Positions 1-6,286 of a stretch of 13,422 nucleotides of DNA are shown piece by piece. Each line of letters begins with the position of its first letter. Positions within the stretch are counted from its first letter, which is position 1. Made by a program: the position numbers and the translations under genes. The stretch spans positions 1-13,422 of the forward strand of contig CAZBDU010000123.1 in the NCBI GenBank assembly GCA_964490725.1, in the 5' to 3' direction. Under the pieces are notes generated by a model, which did no database searches, was not told where the DNA came from, and was given only the letters and a program-made list of their open reading frames with translations. Source of the DNA: CAZBDU01 sp964490725 (GTDB lineage: Bacteria > Spirochaetota > Spirochaetia > SZUA-6 > DRHE01).

Positions 1-23
1 GCCATGGGAAAGGATGTCGAGGG

Positions 24-686
24 ATGTCAGGGATAGCGATGGAGGAGCTGTGCAGGAGATACGGTCGTTTCTACACGGGCGCCATATCGGATTGCCTGGA
101 CAAGAACGGGCTCAGGAACCAGGTGCTTCCGCACGAAATACGGCCGTCCCGGGTGACCGACCGGTTTGCGGGGCCGGCGTTCACGGGCTACGGGGAATCC
201 CACGGGGACGCCACGGAGAACGACACGGGAATGCGGGTGAAGATGCTGGAAGCGCTCACTCCCGGGTGCGTCTCCGTCTGGCAGACGGAGGCGGACCACA
301 CCTGCGCGCACTGGGGAGAAATCATGAGCAAGGCGGCCCGCAACCGGGGATGCGTGGGCGCGGTGGTCGACGGAGGCGTCAGGGACCTGGGCATGATCCT
401 GGAGATGGGCTTCCCCGTGTTCTACAGCTTCTGCTGCTCGGCCAGCTCCATAGGAAGGTGGTCCATCAGGGGCTTTCAGACGCCCATCACCATAGGCAAG
501 ACCCGGATCGAGCCGGGGGACCTGATCGTGGCGGATGGGGACGGCGTGGTGGTTGTCCCCAGGGGTGTGGTGGAGGAGGTCCTGGTGGAGGTGGAGCGCC
601 TGGCGGAGACGGAGTCCAGCATGCGCCAGGATCTCACCGGAGGCAGGGCCATCACCGAAGTGTACCAGAGGTACGGAACCTTCTAG
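24..686 (+). CDS. RraA-family protein (HMG/CHA aldolase or oxaloacetate decarboxylase type)
   Basis: A 220-residue protein covering the whole RraA / demethylmenaquinone-methyltransferase-like fold. Seen: FAGPAFTGYG near residues 49-58, the diagnostic VGAVVDGGVRD near 111-121 (the Arg-Asp pair lies at the substrate/metal site in this family), and the C-terminal block with EPGDLIVADGDGVVVVPR. Known for the family: metal-dependent retro-aldol cleavage or beta-decarboxylation of oxo-acids such as 4-hydroxy-4-methyl-2-oxoglutarate or oxaloacetate; a subset instead inhibits RNase E. The setting at the head of a catabolic operon favours an enzyme. Start choice: ATG 24 sits directly behind GAGGG, which is too close for a normal ribosome site; ATG 39 (MEELCRRYGRFYTG) has AGGG six bases upstream and fits the family N-terminus at least as well. 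The next gene follows after 22 bases. Family call is secure; substrate unknown. Confidence 0.88.
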   Translation: MSGIAMEELCRRYGRFYTGAISDCLDKNGLRNQVLPHEIRPSRVTDRFAGPAFTGYGESHGDATENDTGMRVKMLEALTPGCVSVWQTEADHTCAHWGEIMSKAARNRGCVGAVVDGGVRDLGMILEMGFPVFYSFCCSASSIGRWSIRGFQTPITIGKTRIEPGDLIVADGDGVVVVPRGVVEEVLVEVERLAETESSMRQDLTGGRAITEVYQRYGTF

Positions 687-708
687 GCTCCGTGTTGCGA
701 GAGGCGAC

Positions 709-1047
709 ATGAGCAGGATTCTGGACCATCCCATACTCGGACCCCTGGGCCAGAGGAAAAAGGTGCGCATAGAGTTCGAGGGCCAGATCATGGAGGCCCA
801 CCAGGGAGAATCCGTGGCGGCGGCGCTGCTTGCCGGGGGGGTGAGGGTGCTGCGGTACACCGCCAAGAGCGGGTCTCCCAGGAGCCTGTACTGCGCGATC
901 GGCAGGTGCACCGACTGCGTCGTGGTGGTCGACGATGTCTGGAACGTGAGGGCCTGCGTAACGCCCGTGAGGGAAGGGATGCGGATCCGTCGCCAGCAGG
1001 GTCTGGGCGGCGTCGGCGCGGCGCGGAAGGGGTGCGGAAGTAGATGA
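709..1047 (+). CDS. Small [2Fe-2S] ferredoxin-like subunit (HcnA-like)
   Basis: A 112-residue protein with the plant-type/HcnA [2Fe-2S] Cys pattern: C62, C67, C70 and C83 (CX4CX2CX12C) in LYCAIGRCTDC followed by VRAC. The N-terminal half (KVRIEFEGQIMEAHQGESVAAALLAGG) matches the beta-grasp part of the fold. Known: HcnA-type proteins are the small gamma subunit of heteromeric amine/amino-acid dehydrogenases (hydrogen cyanide synthase, D-hydroxyproline dehydrogenase, opine oxidases) and carry electrons between flavin subunits. ATG 709 is chosen because AGAGG lies four bases upstream and the preceding gene has just ended; an in-frame start at 535 would overlap the RraA gene. The stop overlaps the next start as ATGA. 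The tail after residue 95 is Gly/Arg-rich and not conserved in my memory of the family. Confidence 0.88.
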   Translation: MSRILDHPILGPLGQRKKVRIEFEGQIMEAHQGESVAAALLAGGVRVLRYTAKSGSPRSLYCAIGRCTDCVVVVDDVWNVRACVTPVREGMRIRRQQGLGGVGAARKGCGSR

Positions 1048-2078
1048 GCCGGTACTTCGACGTGGCCGTAGTCGGCTGCGGGCCGGCGGGCATGGCGGCG
1101 GCGGCAGAGGCAGCCAGGTGGGGCGCCAGGACCGCGATCCTGGATGAGAATCACCGCGCGGGAGGCCAGCTGTTCAAGCAGCTGCACAAGTTCTTCGGCT
1201 CCAAGGAGCACTACGCAGGGACCCGCGGATTCCAGATCGCCGAGCAGCTGCTCAGGGAGTGCCTCGACAGGGGAGTGGAGGTCCTGCTGGACTGCGTGGT
1301 CTACGGAATCGAGAACGGAAACAACCTGGCCGTGGTCTGGCGCGGTGCCAGCCGGATCATCAACGCGGCCAGGATCGTGCTGGCATCCGGGGCCAGTGAG
1401 AACAGCATCCCTTTCCCGGGCTGGACCCTGCCCGGCGTCATGGGGGCCGGGGCGCTGCAGACGATCATGAACATCGAGCGAGTGGTGCCCGGCAAGAGGC
1501 TGTTGATGGTGGGCTCGGGGAACGTGGGACTGATCGTGGCCTTCCAGGCCCTGCAGGCCGGGCTGGAGGTGGCGGCGCTGGTGGACATAGCCCCGCGCAT
1601 CGGAGGCTACGGCGTGCACGCGGCCAAGCTGGCGCGGTGCGGCGTGCCGATACACACCGGCAGCCGCATCGTGAGGGCGCTGGGCGAGGAGTACGTCAGG
1701 GCGGGCGAGGTGGACCTCCAGGGGAAGAGTGCGGTTCTGGAGGTGGACATCATCTGCCTCAGCGTGGGATTGCGGCCCGCCACCGAGCTGGCCAGAATCG
1801 TCGGGTGCAGCTGCGAGTACAGGGAAGGGACGGGCTACGGCGTGTCGCACAGCCCGGACATGGAAACCTCGGTCAGCACCATCTACGCCGCCGGCGATGT
1901 GACGGGAATAGAGGAGGCCAGCACCGCCCTGGAGGAGGGAAGGCTCGCAGGGCTGGCCGCCACCGAATCTTTGGGACTGGCGTCGGGAGAGGAAGCGCTG
2001 CGGCGAAAGAGCGAAATCCGCGCGCGCCTGTCGGAGCTGCGCGCCGAGGCGGAGACACAGCGATGCCGGGATTCCTGA
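1044..2078 (+). CDS. FAD/NAD(P)-dependent oxidoreductase subunit (HcnB / proline dehydrogenase alpha-like)
   Basis: A 344-residue two-dinucleotide-fold flavoprotein. The N-terminal FAD-binding GCGPAG is at residues 11-16, then GGQL near 40-43. A second Rossmann GSGNVG at 157-162 would bind NAD(P) or another nucleotide. The C-terminal FAD motif YAAGDVTGIEEASTALEEG spans about 281-299. Known: HcnB-type and opine-oxidase A subunits look like this but usually carry a C-terminal BFD-like iron-sulfur domain and are roughly 100 residues longer. Here the protein ends soon after the FAD motif, and the BFD part is a separate downstream gene. Translation starts at the ATGA overlap with the upstream gene, and the 3' end overlaps the ferredoxin gene by 16 bases. 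Role inferred: flavin partner that relays electrons from the DAO-family subunit to NAD or another acceptor. Confidence 0.88.
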   Translation: MSRYFDVAVVGCGPAGMAAAAEAARWGARTAILDENHRAGGQLFKQLHKFFGSKEHYAGTRGFQIAEQLLRECLDRGVEVLLDCVVYGIENGNNLAVVWRGASRIINAARIVLASGASENSIPFPGWTLPGVMGAGALQTIMNIERVVPGKRLLMVGSGNVGLIVAFQALQAGLEVAALVDIAPRIGGYGVHAAKLARCGVPIHTGSRIVRALGEEYVRAGEVDLQGKSAVLEVDIICLSVGLRPATELARIVGCSCEYREGTGYGVSHSPDMETSVSTIYAAGDVTGIEEASTALEEGRLAGLAATESLGLASGEEALRRKSEIRARLSELRAEAETQRCRDS

Positions 2079-2581
2079 TCGACGGGGTCATGAGCGCGGA
2101 GGAGGTCCGGGAGAACCCGAACTATCCCTCCGAGGCGCGCCTCGCGCGGGGGCCGGCGGTGGTGATCGAGTGCATACAGGAGATTCCCTGCAACCCCTGC
2201 GAAGACGCCTGCCCCTATCAGGCCATCCGTGTGGGCAGGCCCATCGTGCGCTCGCCCCGGGTGGACTACGAGAAGTGTACGGGCTGCGGCCTCTGCCTGA
2301 GCTGCTGCCCTGGCATGGCGATATTCCTGCTGGCAAAGCCGGAGGGGAAGGAACGCTACCAGGTCACCCTGCCCTACGAGCTCCTGCCCCTTCCCCGAAA
2401 AGGCGAGCTGGTGGTTCTGCTGGATCGCAGGGGAGCCGAAGTGGGGAAAGGACGCGTCCTCAGGGTGAGCCAACGAAAGGCCAACAACCTGACCCCGCTC
2501 ATCACCGTGGAGGCCGGCAGGGCGGCTGCACGGGAGGTCAGGAACATCCGGCTCCAGCCGGCGGAAGCGCCGCATGACTGA
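2063..2581 (+). CDS. Two-cluster [4Fe-4S] ferredoxin-like subunit of the dehydrogenase complex
   Basis: A 172-residue protein with two cysteine sets. The first is C37, C43, C46 and C50-Pro (CX5CX2CX3CP, in CIQEIPCNPCEDACP); the second is C72, C75, C78 and C82-Pro (CX2CX2CX3CP), with one additional adjacent Cys at 81. Residues 100-165 form a Cys-free tail of beta-rich appearance. Two [4Fe-4S] clusters are therefore expected, the first with an unusually wide leading spacing. Known: a ferredoxin-like subunit is present in multi-subunit dye-linked proline dehydrogenases of archaea and in some bacterial HcnABC-like operons. GGCGGAG lies about eight bases before ATG 2063, inside the previous gene; the start at 1637 would be antifamily and overlaps most of that gene, so it is rejected. 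The stop overlaps the BFD gene by eight bases. Confidence 0.88.
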   Translation: MPGFLIDGVMSAEEVRENPNYPSEARLARGPAVVIECIQEIPCNPCEDACPYQAIRVGRPIVRSPRVDYEKCTGCGLCLSCCPGMAIFLLAKPEGKERYQVTLPYELLPLPRKGELVVLLDRRGAEVGKGRVLRVSQRKANNLTPLITVEAGRAAAREVRNIRLQPAEAPHD

Positions 2582-2852
2582 AGACGTCCTTGTCTGCAGG
2601 TGCCAGGAGATCACGCTGGGGGAGGTCATGGAGGCCATCAGGGCCGGCGCGCGCAACGTGGACGAGGTGAAGAAGCGCACCAGGGCAGGCATGGGCCTGT
2701 GCCAGGGCAGGACGTGCAACTCGATCATAGAGCGGACGCTGGTGGAGCAGCTGGGGCTGGATCCCCGGGAGGTGAGGCCGCAGAAGGCCAGAATACCGGT
2801 CAGGCCGGTGGAGCTGGGTCTGCTGGGAGGCGATCGTGATCCCGCCGGGTAG
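2574..2852 (+). CDS. BFD-type [2Fe-2S] protein
   Basis: A 92-residue protein with the bacterioferritin-associated-ferredoxin pattern: C8 and C10 in VCRCQEIT, then C43 and C48 in GMGLCQGRTC (CXC...CX4C). The helical region between them (EVMEAIRAGARNVDEVKKRTRAG) is typical. Known: this domain is normally the C-terminal part of HcnB, nitrite reductases and opine oxidase A subunits; as a free protein it resembles PdhX of archaeal proline dehydrogenase clusters. Its position directly behind the ferredoxin subunit and ahead of the DAO subunit implies that it is the separated C-terminal module of the HcnB-like protein. The last 25 residues (Arg/Pro/Leu-rich) lie beyond the domain and overlap the next start. 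Confidence 0.9.
   Translation: MTEDVLVCRCQEITLGEVMEAIRAGARNVDEVKKRTRAGMGLCQGRTCNSIIERTLVEQLGLDPREVRPQKARIPVRPVELGLLGGDRDPAG
2825..2830 (+). promoter_or_regulatory. Ribosome binding site deciding the GTG start at 2836
   Basis: GGGAGG five bases before GTG 2836. It is a strong site and supports a GTG start for the DAO-family subunit even though this lies inside the coding region of the BFD gene. Confidence 0.75.
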
Positions 2853-3990
2853 CGCCGAGGTCCTGGTGATCGGAGGCGGGCTGATCGGCTCGTCTGTGGC
2901 CTACCACCTGGCCGCGCGGGGCGCGCAGGTAGTGCTGGTGGAGAAGAACGACGTCGCCATGGACACCTCCGGCGCCTGCGACGGGATGGTGTTTCTCCAG
3001 ACCAAGAAGCCGGGCATCCACCTGGAGATCGCCCTGGAAAGCGCGCGGCGAATCCATGCGCTTGCGGAGACGGCGCCGCGGGACATCGAGTATCGCAACT
3101 GCGGCGGCATGATGGTCATCGAAGACCAGGACGATCTCAGAGCCATGGAAACATTCGTTCGCCGGCAGCATGAAAGCGGCCTCCAGGTGGAGCTGATAGG
3201 GCCGGAGGAAGCCATCGGCAGGGAGCCGTTGCTGAGCCGGAGGATCCTGGGGGCCACGTTTTCTTCCCTGGATGCCCAGGTGCATCCCTACTACCTGAAC
3301 TACGCCTACATCGCCATGGCCGAAGCGCTGGGGGCTACCGTGGTCACCCACTGCGAGGTGACCGGCATCGTCTGCTCCATGGGGAAGGTGCAGAAGGTCC
3401 TGACCACAGGGGGAGAGGTCCGGGTCCAGGCGGTGGTCAACGCGGCGGGCATTTTTGCTCCGGCCATCGGCCGGATGGCAGGCGTAGAGATACCCATCAG
3501 GCCCAGAAGGGGTCAGGTGATCGTGACCGAAGAGCTGGCGCCGGTGGTGAGCTCCATCGTCGTCTCGGCGAACACCGTGGCGGTGAAGTACTCATCCGAA
3601 GGCGCGGGGGCCGGGCGAGGCGGCGTGGGCATAGAGCAGACTCGAAACGGCAATCTGCTGCTGGGCGCCACCAGGGAGTACGTGGGCTTCGACGCCTCCA
3701 CCACCTTCCGGGGACTGAGGTCCATCTCGGAGCACATCGTGGAGATCTTCCCGGACCTCCAGGGCGTGCGGGTCATCAGGACCTTCGCCGGGCTGCGCCC
3801 CTCCACGGCGGACGGCCTTCCCATCCTGGGCCCGGTGGACGGCCTGGGCGGCTTCGTCATGGCCGCCGGGCACGAGGGAGACGGCGTGTCGCTCTCGGCG
3901 ATCACCGGAGAGATCATCGCCGGCTACCTGGACGACGGCAAGACGGACCACGACCTGGAGCCGTTTCTGCTGTCCAGGTTTGGCCGCTGA
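2836..3990 (+). CDS. DAO-family FAD-dependent amino/imino acid dehydrogenase (HcnC / proline dehydrogenase beta-like)
   Basis: A 384-residue member of the D-amino-acid oxidase/glycine oxidase/sarcosine oxidase superfamily. Seen: FAD-binding VIGGGLIGSS (G13, G15, G18) with the ribose-binding Glu36 at the end of strand 2, a VNAAGIFA motif near 201-208, and the C-terminal FAD block GLRPSTADGLPILGP (319-333) followed by AAGHEGDGVSLSAITGE (343-359). Length is normal for HcnC-type beta subunits. Known: this subunit binds and oxidises the amine substrate at the alpha-carbon to the imine. Substrates in relatives include proline, D-hydroxyproline, glycine, sarcosine and opines, and motif reading does not distinguish them. 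It overlaps the BFD gene by 17 bases. No transmembrane segment or signal peptide is visible, so it is probably cytoplasmic or peripherally membrane-bound through partners. Confidence 0.9.
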   Translation: MIPPGSAEVLVIGGGLIGSSVAYHLAARGAQVVLVEKNDVAMDTSGACDGMVFLQTKKPGIHLEIALESARRIHALAETAPRDIEYRNCGGMMVIEDQDDLRAMETFVRRQHESGLQVELIGPEEAIGREPLLSRRILGATFSSLDAQVHPYYLNYAYIAMAEALGATVVTHCEVTGIVCSMGKVQKVLTTGGEVRVQAVVNAAGIFAPAIGRMAGVEIPIRPRRGQVIVTEELAPVVSSIVVSANTVAVKYSSEGAGAGRGGVGIEQTRNGNLLLGATREYVGFDASTTFRGLRSISEHIVEIFPDLQGVRVIRTFAGLRPSTADGLPILGPVDGLGGFVMAAGHEGDGVSLSAITGEIIAGYLDDGKTDHDLEPFLLSRFGR

Positions 3991-4024
3991 GCCTGCCGGG
4001 AGCCTGCCGCTGAGCCCGGCGGGC
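3991..4024 (+). other. Stem-loop directly after the dehydrogenase gene
   Basis: GCCTGCCGGG at 3991-4000 pairs with CCCGGCGGGC at 4015-4024 (ten pairs, one of them G-U) around a 14-base loop that starts immediately after the TGA. No T-run follows, so a classical intrinsic terminator is not supported. It may stabilise the upstream mRNA or reduce expression of the downstream genes. The rest of the 112-base gap is GC-rich without an ORF. Confidence 0.45.
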
Positions 4025-4101
4025 GCAACCGAGGGCGGAGCCGACGGCGCAACTGCGGGCGCAGGCGAGGGTACGAGCTATGGCACAAAGGGGAATGGTG
4101 C

Positions 4102-4980
4102 ATGGAACGGCTTAGAGGGATAATCCCGCCGATGCTGGCCCTTTTTGACGAGGCCGGCGAGCTGGACCTGGCCAGGCAGGAGCGGCTGATCGATTTTCTG
4201 CTGGGCAAGGTGGAGGGTCTGTTCATCAACGGATCCTACGGGAGCGGCCCTTTGCTGTCCGTGGAGGAGCGCAAGCGGATGGCGGAGCTCTGCGTCCGCA
4301 AAGCGGCAGGCAAGGCGCGGGTGGTGAACCACGTGGGGTGCACGAACACCAGGGACTCCGTCGAGCTGGCCCGCCACGCCGAGCGGATCGGGTGTGACGC
4401 CGTCGCCGCCGTGGGACCCTACTACTATCATCACACTCCCGAGGCCGTGCTGGGCTACTACACCAGCCTCCTGGAGTCGGTGCGCGTACCGGTCTACATA
4501 TACCACAACCCCAGGTTCTCGGGGTACGAGATACCGGTGGCCACGATCGCCGAGCTGAAAGGCCGCGGCATCAGGGGAATCAAGGACGCCACCTTCGACA
4601 TCCTGCTTCATGCCCGGTACGCCGGGAAGCTCAGGGATGAGAGCTTCGACCTGGTGCTGGGAACGGAGGCCATGTTTGCCGCCGCGCATGCCTACGGCAC
4701 CGTGGCCTTCATCCCGGGCCTGGGAAACGCCTTTCCCGAGCTCTGCCACCGGCTGTACGAGTGCGCCGGCGGGGACCCGGAGGAGCTGCTGCGAACGCAG
4801 CTTCTGGTGAATGAGGCCAGGGAGATCATGCACCTGGCGGGAGCCACCCAGGTGGCGGTCTACGCCATGCTGGAGATAAGGGGCGTGGTGGAGGCGTTTC
4901 CCCGGGCTCCGTTCCTGCCTGCTACCGGCGCTCAGAGAGCGGCCATACGGAGCGCGCTGATGCAGGCAGAGCTGGTATAA
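4102..4980 (+). CDS. DapA/NanA-family lyase (dihydrodipicolinate synthase superfamily)
   Basis: A 292-residue TIM-barrel class I aldolase-family enzyme of normal length. Schiff-base Lys161 lies in GIRGIKDAT; the catalytic Tyr134 lies in VYIYHNPRFSGYE (usual YNxP context, here YHNP); the carboxylate-binding loop is GSYGSGP at 44-50 instead of the more common GTTGE. Known: members cleave or form C-C bonds next to a keto acid or, as in 1-pyrroline-4-hydroxy-2-carboxylate deaminase of the hydroxyproline pathway, deaminate and dehydrate the product of a D-hydroxyproline dehydrogenase. Its place right after an HcnABC-like dehydrogenase is the arrangement of that pathway, so a deaminase is an attractive inference, but the atypical GSYGSG loop leaves other keto-acid lyase reactions open. 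AAGGGGA lies about nine bases before ATG 4102. Confidence 0.88.
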   Translation: MERLRGIIPPMLALFDEAGELDLARQERLIDFLLGKVEGLFINGSYGSGPLLSVEERKRMAELCVRKAAGKARVVNHVGCTNTRDSVELARHAERIGCDAVAAVGPYYYHHTPEAVLGYYTSLLESVRVPVYIYHNPRFSGYEIPVATIAELKGRGIRGIKDATFDILLHARYAGKLRDESFDLVLGTEAMFAAAHAYGTVAFIPGLGNAFPELCHRLYECAGGDPEELLRTQLLVNEAREIMHLAGATQVAVYAMLEIRGVVEAFPRAPFLPATGAQRAAIRSALMQAELV

Positions 4981-4990
4981 CGGAGCCGGC

Positions 4991-5083
4991 ATGAGTCACC
5001 TGCCGATCATCGATCTGGGCACCAGAAGGACGCCGGCGTTACCCCGGCAGGCGGGCCTGGTTCCGGCGGGGGCGCCCCGATGA
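4991..5083 (+). CDS. Possible 30-residue leader or remnant ORF coupled to the aminotransferase
   Basis: ATG 4991 opens a frame of 30 codons beginning MSHLPIIDLGTRRTPALPRQ that ends in TGA at 5081-5083, overlapping the next ATG as ATGA. GGAG at 4982-4985 lies five bases upstream. The same ATGA coupling is used elsewhere in this operon, while the aminotransferase itself has only a weak Shine-Dalgarno region, so translation of this ORF could feed the next start. The peptide is not recognised; it might also be the surviving N-terminus of a deleted gene. Too short to judge by composition. Confidence 0.4.
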   Translation: MSHLPIIDLGTRRTPALPRQAGLVPAGAPR

Positions 5084-6252
5084 GCAGCCCCTTCGACCTG
5101 GTTCCGGAGAGGCGGAACACCTACTCCGCCAAGTGGGACGCGGTGGACCAGGTCTTCTCCGGCCAGGGCCTGCTGCCGTTCTGGGTGGCGGACATGGACT
5201 TTCCCGTGGCAGAGGAGATCCGTTCGGCCCTCCAGGAGCGGGTGGATCACGGAGTCATGGGCTACACCAGGCGGATGGACGATTTCTACGACGCGGTCCT
5301 CAGGTGGTGCAGGACCCGCTACCAGTGGTCCATCCGGCGCGAGTGGATAACCTGCTCCCCCGGAGTGCTCACCGGCCTGGCCCTGGCGATCGAAGAGCTC
5401 ACCAGCCCCGGGGATGCCGTCATGATGCATACGCCCATATACTATCCCTTCTTCAAGATAATCGAGGGGCGCGGGCGGAGGGTGCTGGGGAGCCGGCTCC
5501 TGTACGGAGAGAATCACAGGTTCGAGATGGATTTCCAGGCGATGGAGGCTGCGGATCGGCGGGGAGCCGGGGCCCTGCTTCTCTGCAACCCCCACAACCC
5601 CGCCGGCCGGGTGTGGACGGAGGCCGAGCTACGGAGGCTCTCGGAGTACGCCCTGAACAGAGGGCTCCTGGTCCTCTCGGACGACATCCACTCCGACATC
5701 GTGTACCCGGGGAACAGGTACCGCCCGATCGCCACGATGGACCAGGATCTTCTGGAGAGAACCGTCACGTTCATCTCTCCCAGCAAGGGGTTTAACCTGG
5801 CGGGCCTGAAGACTTCGGTGGTAATCATCCCGAACCAGGCTCTCAGGATGCGTTATAATCGATTATTGGAGTCCTTTCATCTCCACGGCGCCGGGGTGTT
5901 CGGAACGATTGCCCTGATTGCCGCCTACACCAGGGGCGAACGGTGGCTGGAGCAGTTGTTGCGCTATCTGGAGGACAACCTGAGATTCGTTCACGCGTAC
6001 CTGGGGCAAAACGTGCCGGAGCTTCGCCTGGTATATCCGGAGGGGACCTTCGTTCCTCTTCTGGACATCCAGGAGACCGGGATGAGCGACTCGTCGTTTT
6101 CGGAGCTGCTGGTCCGGCAGGGCAAGGTGGCCCTGGAGCCCGGGTCCTGGTTCGGCGCCGGGGGCGAGCGGTTCGTTCGGATCAATATCGCCACCTCGAG
6201 AGAGCTGCTGGAGAGGTGCATGGAGGCCATCAGGAGATGCATGAGAGCGTGA
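5080..6252 (+). CDS. patB: MalY/PatB-family PLP-dependent C-S beta-lyase / aminotransferase
   Basis: A 390-residue fold-type I PLP enzyme. Seen: FWVADMDFP (34-42), TCSPGVLTGL (91-100), CNPHNPAGRVWT (169-180), pyridine-nitrogen Asp201 in LSDDIHSDIVYPG, and the PLP Lys236 in FISPSKGFNLAGLKTS. These are the hallmark blocks of the MalY/PatB group, and length is normal. Known: the family cleaves cystathionine, cysteine and S-substituted cysteines to pyruvate, ammonia and a thiol; some members act as aminotransferases. Within this operon it may generate pyruvate from a sulfur amino acid, or transaminate a product of the dehydrogenase branch; neither can be settled from sequence. ATG 5080 overlaps a tiny upstream ORF. 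The regulator starts 34 bases downstream. Confidence 0.88.
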   Translation: MSSPFDLVPERRNTYSAKWDAVDQVFSGQGLLPFWVADMDFPVAEEIRSALQERVDHGVMGYTRRMDDFYDAVLRWCRTRYQWSIRREWITCSPGVLTGLALAIEELTSPGDAVMMHTPIYYPFFKIIEGRGRRVLGSRLLYGENHRFEMDFQAMEAADRRGAGALLLCNPHNPAGRVWTEAELRRLSEYALNRGLLVLSDDIHSDIVYPGNRYRPIATMDQDLLERTVTFISPSKGFNLAGLKTSVVIIPNQALRMRYNRLLESFHLHGAGVFGTIALIAAYTRGERWLEQLLRYLEDNLRFVHAYLGQNVPELRLVYPEGTFVPLLDIQETGMSDSSFSELLVRQGKVALEPGSWFGAGGERFVRINIATSRELLERCMEAIRRCMRA

Positions 6253-6286
6253 AGGGCTCCGGAATCCTGCGGATACGGGGCACGAG

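Noticed and set aside
27..1850. 607-codon open frame on the - strand
   Set aside because: It lies antisense to three well-recognised genes and is open because of high GC; its translation is low-complexity and matches no family.
1637..2062. N-terminal extension of the ferredoxin-like gene
   Set aside because: This stretch overlaps the FAD oxidoreductase gene in another frame and gives Arg/Gly-rich low-complexity sequence; ATG 2063 has a good ribosome site.
3991..4101. Riboswitch in the gap before the DapA-family gene
   Set aside because: Only one simple stem-loop is present; no conserved multi-helix aptamer pattern that I know can be drawn.
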